Shown: positions 24,201 to 35,500 of the stretch, in pieces | Layout: each line of letters begins with the position of its first letter | Position numbering within the stretch: the first letter of the stretch is position 1 | Assembly: GCA_030544235.1 (NCBI GenBank) | Contig: CM060471.1 | Location: 8,706,848 to 8,770,847, forward strand | Source of the DNA: Lepturacanthus savala | Taxonomy: Eukaryota > Chordata > Actinopteri > Scombriformes > Trichiuridae | Reading direction: 5' to 3' | DNA: 64,000 bases | Program-made: the position numbers and the translations under genes | Notes under the pieces: model-generated | The model's input: the letters and a program-made list of their open reading frames with translations, nothing else | Told to the model about the DNA's origin: nothing | Databases searched by the model: none

Positions 24201-24552
24201 TAAACAAACTCATCGAAACAACAGACTCAACTGTAAACTTCAACTAAACTAAATCACAGGTAACTTTTAACCAACAGGTGAGTCATTGTATAACCAACGA
24301 TATTTTTGTGTGTTTCAGAGGAACAAGGAGCTGGAGGAATTTATAGAAGCACAGAAACGTCAGATCAAAGAACTTGAGGAGAAGGTACGAACAAATATTA
24401 ATTTACAGTTATTCCATCTTCATCTTTCAGGCTTCATTTACACAACAAACAGATTCTGTTTAACTTCTGCCAACTCAGCTGTTTGCTTCTGTTTCTTGCA
24501 GTTTCTATTTCTGTTTCTATTCTTCTCTTTGGCCTTCATCCTCTGGTCCTAA
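11595..24552 (+). CDS. jakmip3: Janus kinase and microtubule-interacting protein 3 (complete, 22 coding exons, 821 aa)
   Basis: Coding exons: 11595-11729, 12813-13055, 14250-14489, 17336-17476, 18394-18507, 18698-18844, 19025-19162, 19307-19342, 19505-19579, 19693-19797, 19868-19996, 20072-20155, 21281-21343, 21476-21574, 21674-21772, 21959-22012, 22368-22433, 23291-23359, 23677-23754, 23945-24178, 24319-24384, 24502-24552. Every exon is a multiple of three with GT-AG borders. The product is almost entirely coiled coil. It has the family N-terminus (LQAANEELRAKLTDIQIELQ), RRFQLKIAEL, EYQALQRAYALL, QNELLEFRILELEERER, and the JAKMIP3-type block YCEAEGVSDIVISELMKKLD followed by NEEQVVVIHARTVLTLAEKW. 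It ends in a hydrophobic tail FLFLFLFFSLAFILWS, a likely tail anchor. The family links microtubules with kinases and vesicle traffic in neurons. The start has in-frame sequence upstream but matches the family N-terminus. Human JAKMIP3 is of similar length, and adjacency to dpysl4 supports paralogue 3. Confidence 0.93.
12182..12313. mobile_element. Small MITE with about 30-bp terminal inverted repeats
   Basis: The left end agcaaagacccgccctacct and the right end ggggcgggtctttgct are inverted copies. The pairing continues inward through cctctgattggc and gccaatcagagg. Total length is about 132 bases, without coding capacity. It lies in jakmip3 intron 1. The family is not recognised, and I could not define a target duplication. 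Confidence 0.75.
12395..12520 (-). repeat. Degenerate tRNA-derived SINE, copy 1
   Basis: On the minus strand this reads roughly tgatagagcacccaccccat then caggcaaacctggtccc. It matches the order of the A-box-like and B-box-like segments of the better preserved copy at 27060-27200. It is strongly diverged and lies in jakmip3 intron 1. Confidence 0.5.
13430..13640. repeat. Possible LINE 3'-region fragment
   Basis: The segment with ccatcacctacttatccagg and then ctgatgggatgtagaatcct has the flavour of fish LINE 3' sequence, but it is diverged and short. The rest of jakmip3 introns 1 and 2 (11730-12812 and 13056-14249) shows no further coding sequence. Confidence 0.3.
14495..15270. repeat. Minisatellite (ACTGTTAACAYACATG-type) in jakmip3 intron 3
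   Basis: It begins a few bases after the exon 3 donor. About 770 bases consist of imperfect units such as catgactgttaacacacgta and aactgttaatatacatg, clean at the left and progressively degenerate to the right. Each unit contains GTTAAC, a HpaI-like palindrome. The rest of intron 3 up to 16680 is unique AT-rich sequence with no gene seen. Confidence 0.92.
16680..17330. repeat. Minisatellite of about 46-bp units ending at the jakmip3 exon 4 acceptor
   Basis: The units read approximately ctgtctgtctacctgtctat then ctgactaaccctgtctatct, with CTGT/CTAC/CTGACT sub-structure. The final unit supplies the polypyrimidine tract and acceptor (ctgtctacctgtgcag) of exon 4 at 17336. One internal unit also carries a piece of exon 4 (see 16996-17040). 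Confidence 0.93.
16996..17040 (+). pseudogene. Decayed partial duplicate of jakmip3 exon 4 inside the minisatellite
   Basis: After ctgtgtag the sequence atggatgagataaagctgaa repeats the first bases of exon 4 at 17336. It continues with gacagagctgt, then lacks about three bases (cag of ctgtcagtg) and reads gtattgaataaag where the real exon reads gtattggataaag. A TGA stop therefore follows MDEIKLKDRAVY. It would terminate the protein if spliced in, so I regard it as a non-functional pseudo-exon. Confidence 0.9.
17477..18393 (+). other. jakmip3 intron 4, no other feature seen
   Basis: The donor after ...LRDAQR is gtgggg, weaker than the other donors, so exon 4 might use a slightly different 3' boundary in some transcripts. 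The intron is unique sequence with a short GT run just before the exon 5 acceptor (gcatgcgcag). Confidence 0.5.
19163..19470. repeat. Short tandem repeats in jakmip3 introns 7 and 8
   Basis: Two arrays flank the 36-base exon 8: ACT-rich triplet-like repeats at 19163-19270, and about four copies of a roughly 20-base unit (catcagaaatacttcatgtc) at 19379-19460. Confidence 0.75.
20156..20225. repeat. (CA)n microsatellite in jakmip3 intron 12
   Basis: CA repeats interrupted by a few other bases start at the exon 12 donor. The remainder of the intron (to 21280) contains a small repeat cluster at about 21025-21100 (catagatcgtagatcgtag) and a TC tract at 21229-21262. Confidence 0.9.
21775..21905. 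repeat. Minisatellite of ACACCTGAAC units in jakmip3 intron 15
   Basis: About ten imperfect 10-base units (acacctgaac and variants) fill most of this short intron between exons 15 and 16. Confidence 0.85.
22215..22345. repeat. Minisatellite of GTTGTTGAC-type units in jakmip3 intron 16
   Basis: Imperfect units such as tgttgttgacatgttg and tgttgttgatgtattatcaa repeat over about 130 bases before the exon 17 acceptor. Intron 17 (22434-23290) shows no gene or clear repeat. Confidence 0.75.
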
Positions 24553-25804
24553 CAGCAACCGGTGAGTTGCACACCAGCAACATGGCTATAGCTTTTACAA
24601 CCCCTTGAATGACCCATTTTCCTCAGGCTTTCAATGAGAATTGCATATTCAACAGATAGAGGCCACCTGATTCACACCTGTTTTATTACAAAATTGATAA
24701 TGTGGCATTCAATCAGTGTGGCACTGATTGAATGCCTGCATATCATGAATGCTGGGTCTTGTTGGTTTTCTGAGAATCAGAATATATATGTATATATCTG
24801 TTTTGCAGTGTCTGCAGACTCCAGCAGCTGGACTCAGTGGGGTCGGTTTAGTCTGGATCAGCCCAGACGACAGAAGGATTCCGAGGCTTCAGGTCATAGA
24901 AGCAGTAGCAGCAGCAGCAGCACCTGACTACGGCTGTTCGTTGGCTTCCTGCCCCCTTCTCCTGCCTCTGGCTGCTGTCAGCCAATCAGAGCAGAGCCCA
25001 GCTGTCACCTGACTCTGGAACGACACCGTCACACCCTCCCACGATGCCACAGTGTTGATTCAGAGACAGAGTGATGGATGGTTTCCACAGCAGCAGAAGA
25101 ATGTTGTGTTTAAGAGTGAAACCATGACTGGCAATATGCTAACTAGCTCAGTGTTAGCTAAAGTTTGCCAGAACACATAATGATATGCAGCTAAAAAACA
25201 CACGCTGGCTTCAGCCAGCTGGACCAAAGTGGTGCTGGACTTCGTACAGTTAGCTCAGCTAGCTGGACTTCTACTAGCGCTAGCTAAGCTAGCTGACTTT
25301 GAACATTGCTAGCTGAGATAGCTGGATAGCGACAGTTATCTTAGTTTCTTTCAGAGTTTAGGTAGTTAATTGTGTCAATTAAAGGTAACTGGTTGCTAAG
25401 TTACACAGTTGAATCACCATAGAAACATGGTTGAACCACAGAATCGGTTCTTATCTGTTCTGATTTAAGTTCACATGAATTAAACTTTGTTCTGATTGGC
25501 TGTTACACCGCCTTTCAGCCAATAACCTTCATCACATCACAGGACCAAAAACTGATGAAGGAAACTCTTCTTCATGACTTCAGGAGGTCAGAGGTCACGG
25601 CTGCTACAACAACAACTCACTTTAAAAAGAAAAGAAGCATGAAGCCTGAAAGAAGTAAAACATGTCGTCATTCAACCCCGAGCGGAACCAGGTCCAGCTG
25701 ATCCAGATTCCAGGTGGTGAGGTTCAAACTAATGGAAGAAAGTACAATGTCTGTTCTTCTTAGACTGGACTGAATTATGGAGGATAATTTCACAGAACAA
25801 TAAA
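24553..25804 (+). other. jakmip3: jakmip3 3' UTR region with candidate polyadenylation signal
   Basis: AATAAA at 25799-25804 (cagaacaataaagaaaac) is a plausible end of the transcript. A possible 3' UTR intron has a donor near 24563 (aaccggtgagt) and an acceptor near 24808 (ctgttttgcag). At about 25250-25330 the motif gctagc recurs, forming short palindromes. No additional coding exon was recognised. Confidence 0.5.
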
Positions 25805-27059
25805 GAAAACATATTATTTATAATCCATTATTATTGTCATATGAAATTATGCATCTTTTTTTCTGCTAAAAGAGTTTGATACTGCAATGAAACTCTGACA
25901 GTCTGAAAAGGAAAATCTTTAAATAAAATGATATAAATATTTTGTAATTGGATCAATTTTAAAATCATGTTCAAGTTTTATTTTGTTGCTTTTCAGGTAA
26001 AATTTGTAATCTAGTATTTTATGTCAGATTTGTCATTACAGTGATGAAATTCTCGTCAGTATTATTTTTTAACTTTTTTAACTGTGATTATCTTTAACAA
26101 GTAAAAGAACATCATCTGTTTAAGCGTGTTTCTCTGTGTGAATTATCCTCCGTTGGTCCTGCAGCGTTCAGAACAGAAACTAAATATGTTTTAAAAACTG
26201 GATGCTGCTGTTGTACTTTTATTATTCCAGATGATATTTTTCTATCCCGCTGTGAGTCTGAACTCAGTGAACATCAAGAGTCGCCACTTCGATGTGATTA
26301 CAGATTAAAAAAGGTGGGAAGGAGACTGATGACAAAACCGTGTTTGTGTTTTGTGATTGAGTCCATAAAGTGTTTATGAACGTCTAAAATACTACTATGA
26401 AAAATACAAAACATATTTATTGAGTTGACATGAAATTCATGTTTGCAGATGCATTAAATTTGTTTCAGACTTTGTGTTTCTGTCTCTTCTCCTCAAAAGT
26501 GTGAAGAAGAAGAATGACGGCTGCAGTTTCCTTCTATTCATATAAGGGAAAAACAGATCAGACACGAGGCAGAGACACGAGGCAGGTCTTTAATCAACAC
26601 GTCACCTCTACTCTGTGATCTGCATCACATTCAAAACTCTGGTCCTCACTTCACTACTCAGCAAACAGCTTCAATATCTTAAGTCCTTGGTCCACTTACA
26701 CACCTCCTACCACCCTCTCTCTTTTAGGATGTCTCACCCCTCCCTCGCTAAATAATTTTTAAAAAATACTCCAAACTTCCCCATACTTAGCCCTAAAATG
26801 GTGAAATAAAACTGGACATTCAAACTGCCACCTCTCTCCCAATCTTTCAGTTCTTTTCAGACTCCACCCAAAATATCTGTTCATTCCTCTGTATCCTTCA
26901 AACTATCCTTTCTTCAATGCACCTTTTTCTTTTCATCCATTTGATGTTTATCCTATTGATGTTTCTAATCTGATTTTGCTTGTATTGATAATTTCTTTTA
27001 TAGATTTTTTTAGGTAATTATGGTTTAAGTATTTGTGTCTTTATTGATTGTACTAGTGG

Positions 27060-27200
27060 AGAGAGACAAGAAAGGGGGAGGCAGAGAGAGGGGGAATGAT
27101 CTGCAGGAAAGGGGCCGCCTGATGCAGGATTCAAACCTGTGGTGAGGACTGTAGCCTCTACATGGGGCGGGTGCTCTACCCATTACGCCATTTCCTGCTA
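27060..27200 (-). repeat. tRNA-derived SINE, copy 2
   Basis: On the minus strand it starts ggcgtaatgggtagagcacc (A-box-like) and about 35 bases later has caggtttgaatcctgc, a good match to the B box GGTTCRANTCC. It is followed by cctttcctgcagatcattcc. This is the layout of a tRNA-derived SINE head. A degenerate relative is at 12395-12520. Confidence 0.75.
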
Positions 27201-27242
27201 TATGAATTTTTCTTACAGGTTGTTTGAGTCATGACAATTACA

Positions 27243-28011
27243 TACACCACTGGTCAAAGGTTGTAGAACACACATTTTTACATTTTTAGTTAAAAGTTCC
27301 AATGAATACCTTATAGATTTATTAGAGCCCTATATATATATATATATTACTGTATATATGACAGGAGAGAGTGTATTAATACTGTCCCATGTTTCAAAAA
27401 CGCTCAATCCACAGAGAAACATACACAGCCTGTATTCAGAAACTGTGCCTTAAAACAAGCAGTCATGACTTACGTGAAGTTGTGATGTCACTACTATACA
27501 GTCACCACCAACGCCCCCCACAGCCATTTAAAGAGGAGGAAAGGCTTAGAAAGAAGCTGGAGAAAAGAAGTGTAAAACTATACTATGACTACTACTATAC
27601 TAAAATTCCAAGTATAAAAACAGGAAAGTGTATAATATGGGACATTTAAATTGGTACCAATATAAGTAGTAAACTACCCGAACCAAAAAAGAGAGATAAC
27701 AATTTTCAGGAATCAACTAATAGTTAACAACTTAGACTTACAGCTTATCTGCAGTAATGTTAATTAACCCTCGTCTGTATATCAGCATGGATGAAGCCTG
27801 ATGTCTGGGTCTTTTCTAGGACTAGAGCTCTAGAGCTAAGCAGAACCCCATGATCTAGACCTAGTTAGTCAGGAGTTCATCCTACAGCAACATAATCCAC
27901 ATCCTACCTCTGGGCTGTCAGATCATCATCTGTCACATGACACATTAAACTATGACAATTTTAATAAAAACTGAAAAATCAAGATGTTCTAAACTTTTGA
28001 CTGGTGGTGTA
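27243..28011. mobile_element. Non-autonomous Tc1/mariner-like element (769 bp)
   Basis: The left end tacaccactggtcaaaggtt and the right end aacttttgactggtggtgta form terminal inverted repeats of about 30 bases with a few mismatches, flanked by TA. The interior has an (AT) tract at about 27333-27350 and no transposase frame, so it depends on enzyme made elsewhere. Confidence 0.85.
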
Positions 28012-28744
28012 TGTCAAAAAGTCGTGATGAAGACCTGATGGAGACTTTACTGGTGTGAACAAGACCCGGTGAACAGGTGATGAAGATGTGATGGACTTAA
28101 CACGAGTGAGGGAGACATGGTGGAACGTGGTGAAGATATAATGTATCCTAGCAACAGCAGTCACATGGTTATTCCATGGACATGCACTTAAGTCTGGTTG
28201 CAACCAGCAGAAAATACATTTGAAGGACTGGTGTTAACAAACTTTAACTTTATCTTTATTTGGGTTAATTCCTACTCAGCAGTTAGAATCAAGCTAAGTT
28301 AAGTCCGGCTGGTCCCTAGACCCTCAGAGATCAGCACAATCCATTTTTAACAATAATGATCCACTACGTCAACAATAGTAAAGTGTAAGTGAAGGTTTTT
28401 GGATGTTAAACTCTATTCTAACATTTTTCTCTAATGAACTAGAAACGTAAGTCCAACCGAGCAGCAGATGTTTGGGAAAAGGCCCGTAGAGGCGGAACAG
28501 TCTTTAACTTTGTCCATGTGAATGTTCACGTGTCTGATGATCACAGTGCTGCCTCCTGATTGGCTTCTGGAGATTGATGCAGAACATGAAGCCATGATTG
28601 GCCAGCGTCACATTTCTTCTTTGCTTTCTGGGTGTCACGTTTACAGACAATAATATTTCTAATGTAAGACAGGAAGTGACTTTTCAGTGTAAAAGCCTCA
28701 GAGGAGCTGAAATTCACACAGAGATACACATTTGTTATGGTCCA

Positions 28745-28880
<136 letters not shown>

Positions 28881-28970
28881 AAAGTGAAAGTAAAGTGAAC
28901 CTGACAGGCAAAGAAATCCAGTTCAAGCTACAGCCTTAGAGCTTTGGAACATCAACAGTAATGAGCACTG

Positions 28971-29080
<110 letters not shown>

Positions 29081-29849
29081 TGTCAGTCTATAAAGTCAGA
29101 CAGTTAAAGATCCAGCCGTCTCCCTCTTTTTGTGTCCTCGTGTTCATTGGAGCTGAAAATCTGAACTCGCCATGTTGTCACGTGATGATGTCAGCGCTTC
29201 ACTCTCAGCTTTAGGGTTCTTTTCAGCTGATCAGCAACTAACTAACAGGGTTGTGTCGTTCTTTCAAATGAATGTTGGATGATTTGGATCGTGTCTGAGA
29301 GTAAAGGAACCAAAGAGTGAATCTGAATTGTCAAAGATAAATGAACAGTTTGTTTTCTGAGCTTTTTCTCTGAAACTCAGCCTCAACTATTTAAAGGATC
29401 ATTCTGTTGTTTTTATATATTTCTCTTTATGTTGGATTCAAACCAACAATGAACCGATCAATAACAAGTGTTAGTGTGTGAGTATCAAAGCTGATAGATC
29501 CACCTTCAATTAATAATTATAATAACAATAACAACAGTGTCATGTTTCAGTCTGGTGAACACAGAGCTTCAATTTCAGGATTTTTAGTTTATATTTGAGT
29601 TCAGAGAGTTTTTTTCATGTTTCTAGATTCATTCACAAATATTTAGTGACCAGTCTGATTGAGGCCGTGACCCTGTGAGGGTCCTGACCCACTAGACCCA
29701 TTGAACCAAGACTTTTAAGGGTTGAAACCAACAATCTGATGGATAAACTCATAGCTTCTTCTTCATGAGTCTGACTCTCAGCTCCACCCTGGCCTCCTTT
29801 TTCCTTTCTCCTCCTCCTCTTCATTTATTGCCTGAGCTCTCCAGCCAAC

Positions 29850-29884
<35 letters not shown>

Positions 29885-29928
29885 CTCCTTTTGTTCTTCT
29901 GTGTGTGTCTGTAGTTGCAGTGAGCAGG

Positions 29929-30216
29929 ATGTCTGAGAGGAGGTGTTTGCAGGAGGATGACTGCTCCTCCCTACTGTCCCGGCTGGGGTCTGACTCCCCG
30001 AGGCCTCGGATGAAGTACGGTGGGATGTTCTGCAACGTCGAAGGAGCCTTCGAGAACAAAACCCTCAACTTTGAGTCATTCAGCCCGCAGACGCAGCGAC
30101 GGCGAGCCGCTCGCAGTGGGACTGATGACCACGTTGGAGGAGATGCGGCGAGCCGGGGACGTCAGACGGTGGTGTTTCCCTCCGCACACAGCAGGGAAAA
30201 CTACGGCAAGAGGGAG
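29929..30216 (+). CDS. dpysl4: Alternative first coding exon of dpysl4 (long CRMP isoform N-terminus)
   Basis: ATG at 29929 opens 96 codons ending at a GT donor (gagg|tacgg region, exon end 30216), exactly in phase 0. This is the phase that the common second exon at 32145 needs. The peptide contains MKYGGMFCNVEGAFENKTLN, the signature of the long (L-CRMP) N-termini of vertebrate DPYSL genes, for example the long DPYSL3 form. The upstream sequence is pyrimidine-rich (29790-29890). Joining to exon 2 gives a 655-aa long isoform against 572 aa for the short form. Long CRMP forms differ in localisation and cytoskeletal signalling. The splicing itself is inferred from phase and motif, not seen in transcripts. 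Confidence 0.85.
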
Positions 30217-31415
30217 GTACGGATGAATTACACATCACCCTGATTCATTCATCCACATTAGGGACAATGTCAAAATGTTGTGTAACTCTAAAAACTTGAT
30301 GCCAGATAGGTTAAATCTCTTAAAAACATGTTATCAATTTGTTTTATATCCTAAAAAGATTAAATATTTAAAATTTATCATTCTTTTTCGGTTACACCAT
30401 TTGACATTTCATGTCAAAAAATCCACATTCCAAGTGATTTGTGGAAAAAATGGTACAAATGAAATGAAACTAACATTAACACAAAATGTACATTTTGAGA
30501 TACTGGATGAATGCTTTTAAAAGGGTATTTTAAAACGTTATTGACTTTCTCATCTTGCCAATCATTATTTGACACTGACCCATTTACTGATGAATTAAAC
30601 AATCAGTAAAAAAACAGCAGCAAAAGATCTGCGATTCATAAAACTATAATGATCAATGTTCCATCAATCAGCCTCTTCCTCTTTCTTCTTCTTCTCCTTC
30701 TGTATGTAATTCATCAGTATAAAGAGTATGTAGTTGCAGTATGCATATAATAATATCATGAGTCTATGTAGTTAAAGTATTGCAGTAAATGTATATCAGT
30801 ATTATGAGTCTATGTTGTAAAAGTATTACAGTAAATGTACATTATTATTATGAATTGATGGTCAGTTGAAATAAATAAATATCAGTCTCTACAAACCTTC
30901 ATGATCAGCATCAGCATCTCTCTGCTCGCGGACCTTCACAGCCAATCAGCGCCCAGCACTCCAATTACATCCGGGATCTCCTTTCAAAATAAAACCGACA
31001 CATGTTTTCAAACGGCACTGAGTTGTGATTTAATGTTTTTGATGAAACTGCAGCTGAAGGATTAAAATGATTAAAGTTGATGCTTCATTTCATAATAATA
31101 TGTCATTTGGCTCTGGTATAAATAAGCATTATTAGAGTTTAATGCTTAATTCTGCAGACACTAAAGTCAATATTTATTGTTTTACAACTTTATTCTTCAT
31201 GGATGTTGAATTATCTGTTCAAACCATTTATTGTTTCCTTATCAGCTATGAACTGGTGAACAGAATGATTGAAGGTGTATTGATTGATCAGTATTTCAAC
31301 AACAATCAGAGTCAAAATATTTCTTAGAATACTTTTAGAAATATATGAAAATCGCCGCATAAACGCTTTATTTTGAAGCCGCACACCGGAAGCAGCGTGC
31401 ATATTGTGGGCAGCG

Positions 31416-31423
31416 TGACGTCA
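31416..31423. promoter_or_regulatory. dpysl4: Perfect CRE (TGACGTCA) in the putative dpysl4 short-isoform promoter
   Basis: The palindrome TGACGTCA lies about 91 bases before the short-isoform start codon, in a GC/CpG-rich stretch (about 31380-31690) unlike the AT-rich surroundings. CREB/ATF proteins bind this motif, and it is frequent in neuronal promoters. Whether it is used here is inference. Confidence 0.6.
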
Positions 31424-31513
31424 GAGCCGAAGGGAGCAACAATAGCAGTCTGTCTGTGTGTGCGGATCAATCAGCCGATCACAGATCAATCAGAGTCGAT
31501 CAGCTGCAGCATC

Positions 31514-32523
31514 ATGTCGTTCCAGGCTAAGAAGAGCAGCGCCAGACCCGCGGTAGGTTCAACCCGATCCGAGCCGCGCCGGGATAACCGGGCCGAGCCG
31601 GTGTAGCCGCCGGGAGGCAGGATGCTGCAGCTCCACCTGTCAATCATCCCGCTGACCGGCTCGGCCTGGCTCGGCTGGGCTCGGTCCGGCTCGGGTTGGT
31701 TTCAGGGATCCAAATTGGAGTGAAACTGCTGAGGTTTTTACTGTGATGATGATTTAATAATTAAAACTATCAAACTGAGATCACAAATATATCAATACAT
31801 CATCAATCATCACAGCAGCTGCCCTGCAGGTCACCGACAGCCCATAATAACACACAACAACTGTAAACAGCATGGTGTGACATTTATTTAGACAGTAACT
31901 TGAGACTAGTATAACTAGGAGAAAATAAAATTTAATAATAGATACTAGAAATAAATTTAAAAAATAATACTAATGAACCCGAAAAAGAAGTAGTAAGAGA
32001 GAAACATCCAATCAAATCAAACATGTGTATAAATCTTCATCAGATCGTTTAATGTCCAAAAAAATCACAGGATCATTGTGAAAATGTTCCCGTTGTTCGT
32101 CAGTCTGCTGTTTCCCAGCATCCCCTCTGTCTGTCTGTTGCCAGGGCGACCGGCTCATCATCAAAGGAGGAAAGATCGTCAACGACGACCAGTCGTTCTA
32201 CGCTGACGTCTACGTCGAGGATGGAACCATTAAGTATTTCTGCTTTATCTTTATTTGATTTTATTTTTTATGTTCACATTATATTCACATTTAAATTGAT
32301 ATATGAATACTAATTTTATATATATTCTTTTTACATTATATTAATATTTATATTATTCTAATTGTTGGCTCAGTGAGCACTCCACTCAGAGACAATTCAA
32401 ACTTCAAATATATATATATTTTGAACCACTATTGTTATTGCTATTTGTCATTGTTGGTTTTAAATGTAATTGCTGTTTTATTTTTTGTGCTTTGTAACCT
32501 TGTTAAGAAAATGCTAAGAAGTT

Positions 32524-32579
<56 letters not shown>

Positions 32580-35500
32580 TTCATGTTTAATATATTCATG
32601 TTTAAAGTCATTCCAGTATATTCAGTGAACTACTAGTGTGATCATTCGATGCAGTTTGTTGTTTTGGTACCAGCTGATCTGTTGGTGACATCCATCTTTG
32701 TCCTGAACAGACAGATCGGTGAGAACCTGATTGTCCCGGCCGGCGTGAAGACGGTGGACGCCTACGGTCAGCTGGTCATCCCCGGAGGGATCGACGCCAA
32801 CACCAACCTGCACACGCCCCAGAAAGGCCTGAACCCTGCAGACGACTTCTACCAGGGAACCAGGGCCGCTCTGGCCGGAGGAACCACCATGATCAGTCAG
32901 ATTATTATCAATAACCTGTCAATACTGATCGATCAGGCTACAAACAGGGAAGCATGGTGATAGTGATGAAACTCATGTTTGTGTTTGCAGTCGACCACGT
33001 GTTGGTGGAACCTGGGATCAGTTTACTGTCAGCGTTTGAGCAGTGGAGGGAGGCAGCAGATCAGGGAGCGTGCTGTGACTTCTCTCTGCACCTCGACATC
33101 ACACGCTGGCACGAAGGCCTCTACGAAGAACTAGAGACACTCGTCAAAGACAGAGGCATGTTACACACACACGCGAACACACACACATATATACTGTGTA
33201 TTAATGACAGTATTTGTGTTTCAGGTGTGAACTCCTTCCTGTTTTTTATGGCCTACAAAGACAGATATCAGAGCTCAGACTCTCAGGTGAAACACTGATT
33301 ACATATATAATTATATTATATATTATATAATATATATTACCGGGTACTCCAGCTTCCTCCCACAGTCCAAAAACATGCTCGGTTTAATTGGAGACTCTAA
33401 ATTGCCCGTAGGTGTGAGTGTGTGAGTGAATGGTGTGTGTGACCCACGATTGGCTGGCGACCATCTGGGGTGTATTCCTGCCTCTCACCGTAACGCACTG
33501 GGATAGGCTCCAGCAGACCCCTGCGACCCTAATGAGAAACAAGCGGGTATAGAAGATGAGATGAGATAATATATATTATTATATAATTATATTATCATTA
33601 TTATTATATAATTATATTATCATTATTACTCTTGTTGTTGTTGTTGCTGAGATGTTTCTATGGTTTCAGCTCTACGAGGCGTTTGGTGTCCTCCGGGATC
33701 TCGGAGCCATCGCCCAGGTCCATGCAGAGAATGGCGACATAATTGACGAGGTAATAAATCCTGACCAATGAAACAGAAACTCTTTCTCATTTTTTTATGC
33801 AGAAAACTTATTCATAGCCTGAAGATTATTCTTGATTAGAATTTCTAAACTGAATTTAAATTAACTTAAACTGCATTGCGTTTCAGGAACAAAAGAAGCT
33901 TCTCAGTCACGGTATCACAGGACCTGAAGGACACGTTATGTCTCACCCTGAGGAGGTAAAGACAGCTGAGAAACACCTGTATACACACGTGACACACCTG
34001 TGAAAACACAAACACACACAAATATACATACATGCGTCCTCCAGTCCGTTTCCATGTTGTGTTTCAGGTGGAGACGGAGGCCGTGTATCGAGCTGTCACC
34101 ATTGCCAAACAGGCCAACTGCCCCATCTACATCACCAAGGTGATGAGCAAATCCGCTGCTGATGTCATCGCCAAAGCCAGAAAGAAAGGTGATATTATCC
34201 TTCTATTGTTCCAGAGTAGATGAGGTTTCTTTTTTTATGATATAGTCTGTGACAGTTTACCTTTAGAAATAAAGAGTGTAACTGACACGTAAACCATTGT
34301 AAAGGGTTAAAGGGAGGTGTGATGTGCTGTTCTTCTTCAGTTACCAGACAAAATAATGACAGATGTATCAGACAAATGCTGCGAGTTACACATCTGCCTG
34401 TTTCTGTCCTCAGGTATTGTGGTTTACGGGGAGCCAATCACAGCCAGTCTGGCCACTGACGGCTCTCATTATTGGTCCAAAGACTGGGCCACAGCTGCTG
34501 CTTTTGTCATGAGCCCGCCCCTCAACCCGGACCCTTCAACGCCACAGTACCTGACCTCTCTTCTAGCGTGGTGAGTATGACTCCGTCTCTGTTACCATGC
34601 TAAACCTGACTCCTACTGCTGTTACCATGGTGAATCTGACTCCCCTTTTGTTTCCATGGTGACCTGACTTCTCCTCTGTTATCATAGTGAACTTGACTCC
34701 TCCAGCTGTTACCATGGTAAACCTGACTCCCCCATTACCTTGGTGACCTGTCTCCCCCTCTGTTACCATGGTGACCTGACCAGTGTGTGTGGTGTATTTT
34801 TCTCCAGTGGAGACCTCCAGGTGACGTCCAGTGCCCAGGCCAGCTTCTCCACAGCTCAGAAAGCTGTCGGGAAAGACGACTTCACTCTTATACCGGAGGG
34901 AACTAACGGGATAGAGGAGAGGATGTCGGTGGTGTGGGACAGAGCTGTGGTGAGATAACCTGACCTTTGACCTTTAATGAAGGTCAAAGGTCAATGAAGC
35001 GGAATGATTTTTCAATAGTGTGTTGATGCACCTGTGGAGCTGAGCTGCACAACCTGTGATCCAAACCTTTACTGCCTGCATTAAAACAGGAAGGAATTGA
35101 AGTAAAGCAGTAAAGTTCCACTCTCACAATTCAATTGGATTTGACTGGCTGTGTTTGACATTGATAATTGATTGCTGAAAAGTTCAAATTAAAATTAATT
35201 AATTTTTATTTTAACTAAAACCAAAAGAAAAATCTAATTATGGTGCAAGAGAAGAGTGCATCCAGGTTCACTATGCCATAAGGAAATAATGGTTTCCATG
35301 GCAACAGATTTTTAGGTGGTGTTTTAGCAATGCTTCTCCTGTGTGATATGCAATCTTTAAACAAGCATCAGAGAACAAAATGAAGACTCAGCTTCTTTCT
35401 TTCTTTTTCTCTGCAGTCTACAGGGAAAATGGATGAAAATGAGTTTGTTGCAGTAACAAGCACCAACGCTGCCAAACTCTTCAACATTTACCCTCGCAAA

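Noticed and set aside
14250..24552. JAKMIP2 as the identity of the coiled-coil gene
   Set aside because: The C-terminal half reads SPLQIYCEAEGVSDIV and NEEQVVVIHARTVLTLAEKW, closer to JAKMIP3 as I know the families, and the neighbour is a DPYSL4-type gene rather than DPYSL3.
27150..27200. A functional tRNA gene
   Set aside because: A- and B-box-like segments are present but the cloverleaf cannot be completed, and flanking sequence fits a SINE.
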